DNA from: Apiotrichum sp. Y4204
Taxonomy: Eukaryota; Basidiomycota; Tremellomycetes; Trichosporonales; Trichosporonaceae
NCBI GenBank assembly: GCA_025531455.1
Contig: JAMYHL010000052.1
Coordinates: 1-64,000, forward strand
Direction: 5' to 3'
DNA length: 64,000 nucleotides
Positions 34,231-46,183 of the stretch are shown piece by piece (the stretch's first letter is position 1; each line of letters opens with the position of its first letter). The translations under genes and the position numbers were made by a program. The notes under the pieces were generated by a model. It saw only the letters and a list, made by a program, of their open reading frames with translations. It was not told the origin of the DNA and searched no databases.

Positions 34231-35224
34231 TCAGTTGTGCCACGGTTTGCCAAAGTACAGCTCCAGACAGGTGCGCGCGACGTTGAACCCAAGGAGACTG
34301 AGGAGATATCCGCCAAAGAGGGGGAGGAGGGGCGCGAGGAAAAGCTCGCTGCGCGCGACGAACGGCAGGGCCGCGTACCCGAGGTACGTGACGTAGATGT
34401 ACTGGAAACCCGCAATGAGGAAGAGCGTGCTGGCGTCAGTGCTGGTCTTTCAAATTCTCCTAGCACCGGAGATACTCACTTGCCGAGGAAAAGACAGATC
34501 CAGTTGTCGCGGACGACAAGGGCGGCGAGGGGGAGGAGGGCGACGTAGGTGGTGAGGAAGGCGGGGAAGAACGAGTTGACGGCCACGTCGAACGCGTACG
34601 TAAACTCGACCTTGCTGTCCGTTACTGCCGAGTGTCCGCTCGATGAGACCATGAGGCGGTTCGCAATAAACCAGAAGAGGAGCGCGACGCCGAGAGAGAC
34701 GAGGATGAAGTCACCTGCGGTCAGTAAAGGGAGGTTAGCTCAACGTACGGAAGATCATCTTCAAGATGACTGCAATAGCGCCCCCAATCGTCTTGTGATA
34801 CAGGAAGCTCCACACGCTGCCTGCTGCCGCCAGGCAGCCCGATATGAGGAAGAGCATCGCGGGGTCATCGCGCGCCCACAGATTCTTCGTTTGTTTGCTG
34901 ATGGGTTAGAAGGGTGGGAACCGGCCAACCCACTGATGATATGTCTGCTTGTACACCCTTCGCGGCGCGACCACGAGGTATGTCAACTGCCAGAATGCGA
35001 GCTCAAAGTCCTGGGATGTTAGCAATGGACCAAAAGCGAAAACGGTATAGACGTCGTCGAGCTCGATTGCAAAATCCATGCAGCTCGCACTGTCTTCCTC
35101 CACATCTACCCACCATCGACTTGAACTTTGTCAACCGCCGGAGCATGATCGGCACCCCGCGCTGCGGGAGCGCCCCGCCATCGAACAACGGGGGCGGGGT
35201 CGACGTCGGCAGCAAGGGCGCCAT
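34231..35224 (-). CDS. GMH1: UNC-50 family Golgi membrane protein (Gmh1)
   Basis: UNC-50/Gmh1 is a polytopic Golgi/ER membrane protein; the yeast member interacts with Arf exchange factors. Five exons (35224-35114, 35010-34934, 34897-34749, 34714-34480, 34429-34231) give 256 residues, close to 273 in yeast. Family motifs read in order across the junctions: LRRLTKFKSM, then DFELAFWQLTYLVVAPRRVY, then HKQTKNLWARDDPA, then FTYAFDVAVNSFFP. Five hydrophobic segments are visible. They start near DPAMLFLISG, FILVSLGVAL, FFPAFLTTYV, TLFLIAGFQY and LFLAPLLPLF. Introns are 103, 36, 34 and 50 nt for numbers 1-4, and all four have a branch-like CTAAC or CTGAC near the acceptor. The gene is convergent with ACL1 and divergent from POL5. 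Confidence 0.93.
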
Positions 35225-35765
35225 GCTGTGTGGGCGGAGGCGGATAGTCGAAATGTTGGCGCGGTGACGCGACTACCCTGCAGCAGTCGGTTGGCAGTCT
35301 GGGGGCAGGAGGAGATATCCTCTTTTGGGAGGTGGTCGCGCGGGGCAGGGGAGGTGGCGAGCGTCGTACACGGGCCGCGGATGGGATGCTAGGAATTGAC
35401 TAGGGAGAGGGGGAGGGAATCAGTGTTATTGACGACGTTCGAATGGCAATGTTCACCTTTGCTCATCGTGGTCGGCGGCGAGCTCAACATGGTAAGGGTG
35501 GGGCGGGGAGAGCAAGGCAGCCGGGAAGCGTGGCGCGCGCGGCGCGCATGGCGATTGTCGCGCGTGCCGATCGCGTGGACGTTTACTCCCGCGGTGGGCC
35601 CCACATGACTTTCTGGAGATTTTTGTGATCGCAGATATTTGTGTGCCGCTCAAAGTTCCAAGGTTCTGAACAAGGTAAGATCTGGCAGCAGGTCTCTTTC
35701 GTGCTCTCTTACTGTCGAGCGGCCACTAGACACACACAGCACCCACCCCCACACCCAAAAGAAGC
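35225..35765. other. Divergent promoter region GMH1/POL5
   Basis: 541 bp between two start codons on opposite strands, holding both promoters and leaders. No gene or specific factor site recognised. Confidence 0.55.
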
Positions 35766-38700
35766 ATGGCTTCCAACGTGCTTCCGCTCTTCTGGCATCT
35801 CGCGTCGTCGTCGCGCAGCACGCGGCTCGGCGCGAGTGCCGATCTCGTTTCGGCCATCGAGGGCTTCCAGCGGACATTTGCTTCGACAAAACAGGACGAC
35901 GAGGAGGATGACGATGAGGATGACGACGACGACGATGATGAGGAGGACGATGGAGATGAGTCGGGGATGGAGGTGGACGGGTCGGACGACGAGGACGACG
36001 CCGAGGTCGATGCCGAGGCGGGCAAGCTCGATGCCGAGCTCGCAAGGAATAACTCCCCGGACGTCGTGTACACTGTTAAGCGTCTTGTGCGAGGACTTGC
36101 TAGCTCGCGTGAAAGCAGTCGGTTGGGTTTCGCTGTTGCCCTCACGGAGGTAAGTTGCGATTGCTGTGGCTCAACTTGCGAAAGAGCGGCCGCTGACCCA
36201 CAGCTTCTTGCCCGCATACCGACAGTCACCGCCGCCCAGGTCCTCTCCCTCCTCAGGCGCTCAGCCCAGTGGACGAGCGGGATGAAGGGCTCAGAGGAGC
36301 GCGACGGCATGTTTGCGTGCCTGTTCGGTATGACCGCTGTTGTCGACTCTGGAGCCCTGTTCTCGTCAACTGCACGTCTCCAGGACTTTGAGACCGTTGT
36401 CAAGGCGCTTACCACTCTTGAAGACGCCAAGGACTGGCTTGCGGAGGCTGCTGGATGGGGTTTGCTTCACGCGGTGGAGGGGCTCGTCGACTCGTCGGTG
36501 GAGTGGAAGGCTGAGGCGCTCAAGAGCCTCGGCGAGAAGATCTACGAAGACAATGTCTGGACTCCCGAGAAAGTCGCTCTTACCCTTTCTCTCTCGACCA
36601 AGGCCCCGGAACTTGATTGGAAGGCCTATCTCACCCCGACATTCAAGCACACTCCTCTTCTTGCGCCGCAGAACCTGCCGACTCTCGGCCGCGTCCTCAA
36701 GGAGGGCGGTGTTGTTGAGGAGGACGGCCAGTCGTCAAGGGCTGGGACGTACAAGCCCCAGCTACACTACGTCTGGGACGTGATTCTCAACACGTACTTC
36801 AAGGACGCTACCCCTTCGAACGTTGCGCCCTTTGCCGACTTCTTCCGTGTCGTTGTCGACGAGTCGCTCTTCGCAAACACCTCGTCGCCTGAGCGCAAGT
36901 ACTGGGGCTTCCAGGTATTCGAGCGTGCGCTCCCGCTTGTCGACGCCGCGTCCGTCCCCCTGATCTTCACCCCCAACTTCATGCGCTCGTGGATCAACAA
37001 TCTCTCCTCATCCGACCGCCACCTCCACAAGGCCGCGCTCTCCGCCGCAAAGGTCGTGCAGGAGCACGTCAAGGCCTCCCCCGCGGCCGGATTCACACTC
37101 CTCTCCCAGCTGGTCGGCAAGCACGGCCGTCCCGACTTTGACCGCGTCACCAAGACCAAGACCGTCGAGGGCATTATGGCCAGCCTCACCCCCGAGGGCG
37201 TCAACGACTACGTCTCGTACCTCCAGAAGATTGTCCTCACCGGCGACGACAAGGACGCCTCGGCGCTCGAGGACCGCCGTATCTGGGCTCTTGACCAAAT
37301 GATTGCTCTCACCCGCAACGGTGCCGTCCCCAAGACGGACGACTGGGTCGCGCGCATGCTCGACTTCCTTCTCGTCCACGGTTTCTTCATCGTGCGCAAG
37401 GCCGACAAGAAGAGCAAAATCGAAGCGGTGAGTCATCCCCAGCTCTGCAATCCACTAACATGCAGCTCCACAGCATCCCCAAGCCGCCCCTTAGCGAGAC
37501 CACTGCTGCCGCCGCTCGGGCCCGCTTCTCGGCTGCCATTGTCGAGGTCACCGCTGCGGTTCCCCCCAAGGACTCTGGGCGCTCGCAGGGCGCCGACGCG
37601 TCTGGCAAGCTCTGGCTAACCCATGCCCTAGACACGGTCGCTGCCCTCGAGGCTGCCAAGAACGTCGAGGTGGTGACGGACGCCGATGACGAGATCAAGA
37701 AGATCCGTACCGAGGCTCTTGCTGTGCTCAAGACGATTGCCAAGCAGAAGAGCGAGACTGCGCGTGGATCCCAGATCCTCATTTCCTTCCTCATCCTCCA
37801 GACGTACGACGAGGTCGAGGACGCCCTTGATCTTCTCGAGGACTCTGTTGGCGCTGCCCGTGACCTCTTCAAGGAGGAGAAGAAGGAGAAGAAGAGCAAG
37901 CGCAAGTCTGACGCTGCGGAGGCTGCCGAGGCAGAGGACGCTCCCCCGCCGATTGACGCGCTCCTCGACGTTCTCATTGCTCTTCTTGACAAGAACTCGG
38001 CCGACATGCGAGCCCTCGCCAACCTCGTCTTTGGCATGATCTCGACCGAGATGACCCTCAGCAGTATCCAGCACCTCATTGCTGTGAGTTGACCCATACC
38101 ATCCACGCTAACATTAGCAACTGGAGCAGTCGGGCGCAACGGAGGAGGTTGACGAGGAGGCGTCTGAGTCTCCTTCCGACGACGAGGACGAGGATGAGGA
38201 TGAGGAGGATGGCTCTGACGGCGAGTCGGACGACGATGAAGACGACGAGGTCGAGATCGAGTCGGACGACGACGACGCCGCTGTCGACCCCGAGTTCCGC
38301 AAGCGTGTCGCTGAGGCGCTCAAGGCTTCGGGCATGGACGTGGACGAGGACGGCGACGAGGACGACTCGGACAACGAGTCTGTCTGGGACGACGAGCAGA
38401 TGATGAAGGTTGACGAGCAGCTTGCCGCCGTCTTCAAGGCGCAGGCAGCGAGCAAAAAGGGCGACCTTAAGCGTGAGTGCTAGGTCACTCTTCATCTCAG
38501 CACTAACATCCAGACGCCGCCATCGAGTCTCTGCACTTCAAGAACCGAATCCTCGACTTCTTCGACCTGTTCGCCAAGAAGCAGGCGACCTCGCCCGTCG
38601 TGCTCGACATCCTCATCCCCCTCCTGAACCTCGCTCGTGCCGGCGGTGAGCTCGGCAACAAGGCGGCTGGTATCCTCCGCCAGCGCTTCGGCAAGGCGGC

Positions 38701-39601
38701 GCACGCGCCGTCCCCCGCCTCCATCGACGAGGCCCACGCCAAGACGATCATCGACGAGATTCACTCGCTGGCACGCTCCGCCCCCTCGGCCGAGTTCTCC
38801 AACCTGTGCTCCGCCGCCTCCCTCTTCGCTGCGCGCGCCGCCCCCGGCCCAGCAGCCGACGCATACGCCGCCACGCTCGCAGACTACATGACCCGCAAGT
38901 CGAGCGAGGTACACGCGCCCTTCATGGCAGAGTACATCCGGCGGCACCCGGGCAAGGCGTGGGCCCTCGCCCCCGCTCTGGCAGGCTACGTCGCCCCCGG
39001 TGCCGGCGTGAATGCGTTCCGGCAAACCCAGGCATTTGGCATGCTGAGCTCGCTGGTGACGCACATTCCGCAGCTCGTCAAGGCCGGGGATGTGGCTGCT
39101 GCCGAGGCCGAGAAGGTCCTTGCGCGCGCGGCCGAGGACGGCTTCGCGGTGCTCGAGGGCGCGGCGGACGGCTCGCTCGAGTGGAAGGCCGACCGCCTCA
39201 AGGAGGTCCTCCGCTTCATGCTCGTGGTTGCGCGCAGCGCGAATGCCGTGGACCGCGAGCGGGCCAGCGCCATCTGCCAGGCGGAGCGCGTGCCCCTCGT
39301 TGCGACAAAGATGCGCGAGGGACGGACCAAGGACATGAAGTCGCTGCATGGGCTGCTGACGCAGCTTGCGGCTGTCCTGGGCCAGAAGGAGAAGAAGGAG
39401 GGCAAGCGGAAGGCCGAGGGCGATGCGTCGCCCGTCAAGGCGAAGAAGCAGAAGGCTAAGGCAGAGGCTCAAGCTGAGGCTGAGGCTGAGGCCGAGGCGG
39501 ATGGCGAGAAGAAGGGCAAGGAGGGCAAGGCGAAGGCCGAGGGCAAGGACGGCAAGAAGGTCAAGACCAAGTTCAAAGCCAAGGCCAAGCCCAAGGCGTA
39601 G
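35766..39601 (+). CDS. POL5: Pol5/MYBBP1A-family nucleolar protein
   Basis: Pol5 (DNA polymerase phi in older naming) is a nucleolar protein needed for rRNA synthesis and 60S assembly; polymerase activity is not considered its main role. Five exons (35766-36149, 36204-37427, 37466-38083, 38118-38472, 38514-39601) give 1222 residues. The N-terminal MASNVLPLFWHLASSSRSTR and the helical-repeat body match the family, for example VLSLLRRSAQWTSGMKG and KPQLHYVWDVIL. An acidic tract of mostly Asp/Glu lies near residues 44-66 and a second after residue 745 (exon 4). The C-terminus is Lys/Ala/Glu-rich, as expected for a nucleolar protein. Introns are 34-54 nt. The 3' end is only 127 bp from the MSH3 stop codon on the other strand. 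Confidence 0.92.
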
Positions 39602-39728
39602 GTGTGATATAGACAGGCATAATGCATTGATACCATAGAGTGAGAGAGTGAGAATATGGTGGGTAGTGGATGCGGGGTATCAATAACGGAGGTAGGACAA
39701 GTCACTCGGAACAAAGATGATACAACTA

Positions 39729-42700
39729 CTAAACAGCCAAAAACGCCAGCGCACTCTCAACCTTTTCCGCTTCACGCAGGCCTCCACCTGCTTCAATAGC
39801 TGTCGTAAGAGTGCGCCAGCGGGTAGCGAGCGCAGCGAGACCACGGTCGCGGGTGTCCCGCTTGAGGTCATCTGCGCGTTCTTGGGCGCGTGCCAGAATG
39901 CTTTCAGGGAGCCCAGCAAGGCGGGCGCACCACACGCCAAACGAAGCGTCCGCGAGTCCGCGCTTCAAGCGGTACAGGAAGGTAATCTCTGACGAGCCGT
40001 CAGGCAACTTGCGATCCGTGAATGCCATGTGCCAGTTCGTGACTTCGCCCGGAAACTGAGGGTTAGCATGCAAATCAGGAGCAACCCACCTCGTTCGCCA
40101 GCTGCTCTGCAACCAGCGGATAGTGCGTCACGAAGAGGGTATTGCAGCCCACTTGGGCGAGATGCGCCAGTGTCGCGTAGGCGATCGCCACGCCATCGTA
40201 GGTCGACGTGCCGCGGCCAAGTCTATAGTGTCAGCTTTGCCTGGGGCCGTAACTAACTCGTCGAGGATAACAAGAGTACGCGGAGTGACTGTGCGCAGGA
40301 TGTCACTGGTCTCACTCATCTCGACCATGAAGGTCGATTTTCCGCGGCTGATCTCGTCACTTGCCCCCATGCGCGTCTGTACAGCGTCATGGATACCAAG
40401 AGACACGGCGTCGGCCGGGACAAAACTGCCAATCTGGGCCATGCAAACAATTAATGCCTTTTGTCAGCTCTTGGGGCTACGAAGAAGCTCACAATTGCTC
40501 GGACACAACTACTCTTGCCGGCCATGTTGGGGCCAGTAATGACCTTTGCGCGGCCATCCGTGTCGCTGAACTCGACATCAAAAGGCACGTAGGCCTCTTC
40601 TCGTAGGGCCTCTACCATCGGATGCCGACCGGAAGCGACTTTGAGACCTGCCTCTTGCTTGAACTCTGGCCGACAGTAGCCGTTAGAGAGGGCAACAGTG
40701 GCGAGAGAGATGAGACAGTCAATTACAGCAAGTTGACGTGAAACGGTGACGAGTGAATGCACATCGGAGATCTCATTTTGGAAGGCTGCGAATGCGCGCT
40801 TAGCGGCAGCATTGAGCGTTTCCTTGTGCTGCTCCCGCTCTTTCATACTGGCGTCAGCACGCACGTATCAAATACTCACATTCTGATGATGTCCGGGGTA
40901 TGGAATCTCACAACCGATTTGGTGCTGAATGTCAGTTCCCGGCGTGCATTTCAACTAACGCGCTGATCTTGACCCATTTTGGGGGAACGGATTTAGCATC
41001 ACGAACAGGAACCTCGACAAGATACTTGAAGTCGTTAGTCAACTTATGCGGCTACAACTCACTTCAATGCCTGATACAGTGATGTAGTTTAGAGCAGGAC
41101 GCCGGACGATCTTGCGCACTTCCTTGAGGTGTTCATTAAGTTCGCCCTCGCAGATGCTTATGCACTGTCGTTTAAAAATGGCACCTTCAGCGTGTAACTC
41201 ACATCTTTGGCATCCTGGATTTCTGGGTAACGGTCGGGGTCAGTCCAGAGGTCGGCCTGGGGGAGTTAACTGAGACTTCAGAATAGAGAACCTACGATAT
41301 TGTTAGCCTTGGCTGCCGCAATGTCAATGGCGTTGCGAAATGCCTTTGCCGGTTCGGCAATGGTAGGAAGAGCGGCGAGGATGTTGTTCAGCAATTCACT
41401 TTTGAACGGTCGTCCTTCATCTGGTTTGAACTCTGAGCCTACGCGGACGAGGCCGACAAGGATTGTTGCCAGCTCAGTGGATGTTGCTTTCGCGTACTGA
41501 ATCCGTGTGAGGCCACGAACGAGGTCGGGCATGTTGACGAGAAGGGACCGCATCTTCTCCAAGTGGTAAGTGTTACCAGACATGAATTCCTCGACTGCGT
41601 CCAGACGGGCCTGTAGCGCATCAATCTGAAGCAATGGTCGACCAATCCATTCACGCATCAGCCGGCGGCCCATACGTGTCTTTGTGCTTCGCGTCAGCTC
41701 TATTATCACTATTGACTCACTGATCAAGAAGCCACAGCAGGGTGCCATATTGCCCACCGTCAGTCTGGTTACGATAAATTTCGCTGAGGGTCAGGATCTT
41801 ATCAAGCACACACACGTACAGGTTGACCAGAGTGTTGCTGGACAGAAGCATGTGAGCCCGGTTGACAAACTAAGAGTCAGCGCCGTCAAAGAACAGGACG
41901 AACGTGTGTAAAGGAAGCTCGATGTCGGAAAACATTTTGCAGTCCGAATGCTGAGATTAGTTCACACCCCTATGCGCAACCTACGAGTCATATACTTGAT
42001 CACCATGGACAGCGCAATCACGATTTGTTTCGGAAAGTCGACTAAGGCGAGAACGGCTTCCTCTCCTGCACGGTCAGTTCATGCCACCAATGCTCTCACC
42101 TGGTAATCCTGTCGTCACATCAAGATTATCCGCTGTCGCTGCGGCCTCTGATGCTTCGCGTGGAGTAGGAATGTCCTCATCGGCGGTCAAATCGATCTCA
42201 ATCGGTTCATCCGAGTCGCTCTTGTAGAACCTAGTCAGGAAGTCGAAGGCAGAATTATAATCCAGCACATCGTTGATGCGCTCAACGCGCACAGCAGTAG
42301 CTGAGCGCGATGTACCTGTCATGTGTTTGAGAACCTTCTCAGTGGCGTGAGATAGCTTTGTCGGCAGCAAGAACTCGGCAGGTTGGATATGCGTAAGGCG
42401 TGTCTCCAGTTCTGACCGAACAGCCGAATCTGAAAGTTAGCTTAACCGCTTTGGAAGCACCGACCGTAAAACTCGTCCCAAACTACATCGCCAGTGTTGG
42501 GCACAACGCTGACAAGGGCAATTCGACAACGTTCGCCTTCTTCCTTCTCGATCAGTGCCACCAGGGCATTTGTCGGTGCAGGCGCACTGCCGGGAAGCAC
42601 ATCGTTGTCCCGCAGATTGGAGGAACTGGATGATGACTCGTCGACATATCTGAAATTAGCTCTAGCTGAACTAATTAGTCATCTCACGTAGCTGCGGTGT

Positions 42701-43958
42701 ATAGGTGAGTGAGCTCGCGCACAAACGGCGTGTTGCGGTTATCTCCGGCCTTCTTGAGAGCTGCGGTCTCCATCTGCGACACGACTCCAACCTTGTAGCC
42801 AAGGTGAGTCAGCCTAGACGGTCAGTCCCGAACATCCTTGGACGCACTTCTTGACATGGATGTCCCGGCGGTGCGTGGGTATCGATGCGGTATAGAAATT
42901 GCGAGAGGGAAACCTGAGCGTTAGAGGAGAGAGCCACTACCTGAACGCACGCTGCAATGCCAAGCTCTTTGGACGCGTTCTGTCATCAGTACCGGCCAGG
43001 TCGTCATCCTACTTTTGCATCGTCCCCATGAAACCTGTCGTTAGCCGAGCCCAAAATCAAGATTCACTTGTACTTGTATCCGACTGCGAGTCAGCCACGT
43101 TTCAACGTCATTGATCTCACCTTCCATCATAAGCATTACCCCAGGCCACTGCGCCCTGAGTGCCATGTACTGCTTCTCGAGCGGTGTGTAGGTCATCCCA
43201 CTAGGACCAACTTCATCCTCCTTCTTTTTGCGGCCACGCTTGCCTCCTGCCTCCTTGGCCACGTATTTCGATCGCAAGGAAGTGGCGACCGCCGAGGGCG
43301 TGCTATCCTCGTCCTCCTCCTCTTCCCCAGCTTCTCTTTCCTCGGGGGTATCCAATCCAGCTGCACGCCGCGCCTCAGCCGCGGCCGCCTCGTCGAGCGC
43401 AAGACTCCGCCGGCGCGGCATAACCAGCCGCTGCCACGCTTCATGACGGCGCTCCTGCTCCGCTGTCCGCTGAGACGGTGGTGCTATCGGTTCCGACAGA
43501 GCAGGCAGCGCGTAGCTCCCAAACGCGCTTCCGGGAGCGTCCTCAGTGGAGGAGGACAACTTTGGCAGTCGATAGCCTTCTAGGGCGATATTCGGTTGTG
43601 AGGGCGGAACAGCAGAGAGCGCCTTCCTTCTTGCCTCGGCGCCTGTGCTCGGCGCAGCTTTCGAAGATTTAGCAAAGTAGCTCGACGTGCCAGGGCGATA
43701 TGGCCGGCGGGGCTGCGGCTGAGATAAATTTGCCCGGGAGTTGATCCCGGCAGTAATAGCCTCAAGACGCGCGCGCTTGGCTGGCGGGGAACCGGGCGGC
43801 GAGTCGGTGAGGTCGACGGCGTCGCCTGCCGACCTGCCCTGGTCGAGCTGCGCGGCCGTCGGCTTGGGACGGAAGAATGAGTGCAGCGACGCCCTGTTGG
43901 GTGAGTATCCGTGTCGCGCGGCCAGTTCTGATGCTCACTGTTCTCCTTGTGTTGGCAT
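39729..43958 (-). CDS. MSH3: DNA mismatch repair protein Msh3
   Basis: Msh3 pairs with Msh2 as MutS-beta to bind insertion/deletion loops. Twenty-two exons give 1159 residues: 43958-43939, 43893-43121, 43083-43068, 43034-43013, 42979-42951, 42913-42848, 42813-42688, 42649-42465, 42429-42100, 42065-41985, 41950-41904, 41869-41820, 41783-41721, 41686-41296, 41256-41203, 41164-41063, 41024-40960, 40924-40880, 40847-40493, 40457-40258, 40222-40090, 40055-39729. A PIP box QASLHSFF is at residues 7-14. The loop-binding domain carries the Msh3-type Tyr267-Lys268 pair (GYKYKF) rather than the Phe-x-Glu of Msh6. Lever and clamp follow, with [13 protein letters not shown]. The ATPase has Walker [10 protein letters not shown] (Lys933), Walker B VILDE (Asp1006, Glu1007), [10 protein letters not shown] and [10 protein letters not shown]. 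Nearly all introns are 32-60 nt. The promoter is shared divergently with NOP12. Confidence 0.95.
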
Positions 43959-44315
43959 GTCGGCGATGGTGAGAAGGATGACGGAGATGACGATGGGGCT
44001 TTATTTGTGCAGTTGGCGCAATGGACCTCCACTTTCACTTCGCAGGTTACGCGACTTGCATGGACGCGTCGATCCATTATTTGAGCCTCCTTTATTCACG
44101 TGGCTTTTGCATAACTGACTTGAAATGAGACCATGAGACCTCCACATAGAGAAATAAAGGGGGGACTGGATAGATTCACTCTGTGCGCGGGGCTCCAGCG
44201 ATGAAAATATCGAGCTGTGAATTTCGACCCCGACCCAACAACCGCGACCACAACCGCGACCACATTAGCACCACCACAATTCCCCATCTCTCCATCCACT
44301 CTCTCCAACTCCACG
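43959..44315. other. Divergent promoter region MSH3/NOP12
   Basis: 357 bp between two start codons on opposite strands. It must contain both promoters; no specific site was assigned. Confidence 0.55.
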
Positions 44316-46183
44316 ATGGGCAAGGACAAGAACAACCGGAAACGCAAGGCGTCCGCCGCCGCGGGCTCTGACGCCACTCCCGCCGGGGGATTCTCGCTCT
44401 TCAGCGCTCCGAAGGACTCGGACCTTGGGAACATTTTCTCTGCTAGTGTGGGTACACGAACCAGGGATGGTGTTGGTGCTGACTGTAGGCTGCGCTGGCG
44501 CTTCCCAAGGAGAAGGAGGTCAAGCGGGCACGGGTGGAGAAGGTTGAGGAGAAGGTCGTCGAGGAGGGATCTGAGGAGGAGGAGGTAGTTGATGAGGAGG
44601 AGGCCGAGGTGGAGGACGACGACGAGGGATCCGACGAGGGGTCTGAAGCATCAGCGGCTGAGGAGGAGGAAGAAGAAATTCAGAAGGGAGCTACGAAGGC
44701 GGAGAACGAGGAGGACCCCGCCTCTGAGGCGGAATCCGACATCTCGCTCACGCACGAATCCCTCAAGCCGACGAAGAAGAAGGGCAAGAAGGTCGTCTAC
44801 GTGCCGCCCGGTGAGACGAAGGAGGAGCGCGACCGGCGCACAGTGTTTATTGGGAATGTTGGGATTGACGTGGCGAAGAACAAGGTGAGTCGGAGGGAGC
44901 TCGGTTCTTGCGTTTGCAGCTCCCCTCTCGCCCCGTTCTTCCACTCACGACAGTCCGCACAGAACCAGCTGCGCGCACACCTGCTGCAATTCGCGCCGTC
45001 TGCGCGCATCGAGAGCCTGCGCTGCCGCTCGGTCGCGTTTGCGACTCCGACGGCGGCGCTGCCAGACGAGGACGAGAAGGCCGCGAACAAGCGCGCTAAC
45101 CGCGAAAAGAATCGTGCCGCGCAGTGGCGCGCCGCCCAGGAGGGAAGCACGACGGGTGGCGCGGGCACGCGCCGCGGCGATGACGATGTCGTTGACAAGT
45201 CAAAGTCGTTCCTCGACACGAAGGGCAAGCGCAAGGTTGCGTTTATCAAGGGCGACGTAAGTGCTGATAAAAGCCGTTCCTAGCACGCTAACGCTTTTCA
45301 GTTCCACTCGGACGCCTCATCGTGCAATGCCTACGTTGTGTTCGGATACGCGCCGCCCGACCGGTCGGCGAACGTCGCACCAATCTTGGACCCGTTCGAG
45401 GCGGCTGAGAAGGTGCTCAGCGCGGACGGTTCCGTGTTCCAGGGACGCACGATACGCGTTGACCGCCTGCGCCTGCCATCGTCGATTGCGCTCGAGAAGG
45501 CCACGAACGCGCTCGGCAAGCGCGACGCGTGGCTTCCGTCTGGGACGGATCCCAAGCAGTCGCTCTTTGTCGGCGGGCTCGACTACGCGGCCAAGGACGA
45601 GGACGTGCGCGCCTTCTTCGAAGCGCTTGTGGTTGCCGAGCGTGGGCAGCCGGAGAACGGGCACTGGGTTACTGGGGTGCGCATCGTTCGCGACCGCGAC
45701 ACGCAGCTCGGCAAGGGCTTCGGATACGTGCATTTCGTGGACCGCGAGAGCGTCGACGAGATGATTGCGCTGCCCTCTGCAAAACTCAAGTTTGCGAAGA
45801 AGCCGCTGCGCGTGCAGCCTGCACGCACGCTGCCGGCCCACGTGAAGGTGCACGCCAAGCCTGAGGAGAAGAAGGACGCGAAGGCTAAGGTGAAGAAGCC
45901 GGCCGCAGGCCCGATTCCCCGCGGTAACCCCGCCCTTGGAGAGAAGATCAAGGACCTGTCCAAGGAGGAGCGCAAGGCCGTCAAGTCGGCGGATGCGGAC
46001 CGCCTCGCGCGCCGTGCGGCCAAGAAGCGCAACAAGGTCGCGGCCGCGCACCGTGAGACTGGCGCCGTGAAGCTTGCGGCCACCAAGGCGGAGAAGAAGC
46101 GCACGGAGAAGAAGGTCAAGGCTAAGAAGGGCCGTGTCAGGAGCGCGCATGCTCTGAGCAAGGCTAAGGGCTCGCGCGCATAG
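44316..46183 (+). CDS. NOP12: Nucleolar RNA-binding protein Nop12 (RBM34-like)
   Basis: Nop12 is a nucleolar two-RRM protein involved in pre-25S rRNA processing. Four exons (44316-44447, 44489-44884, 44963-45256, 45302-46183) give 567 residues starting MGKDKNNRKRKAS. A long acidic stretch (about residues 60-115) precedes the first RRM, which opens RRTVFIGNVGI and carries a long charged insert after SVAFATPTAAL. The second RRM begins QSLFVGGLDY and has the RNP1-like KGFGYVHFV. The tail is Lys/Arg/Ala-rich with nuclear or nucleolar targeting character. Intron 2 is 78 nt with no in-frame stop, so a retained-intron form would still be translated. NOP12 and POL5, both ribosome-biogenesis genes, flank MSH3. 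Confidence 0.9.

Noticed and set aside
40493..40540. Msh3 Walker A with Ala (GPNMAGKSS) as a possible defect
   Set aside because: Ala at this position is common in active bacterial MutS proteins; Lys and Ser are intact.
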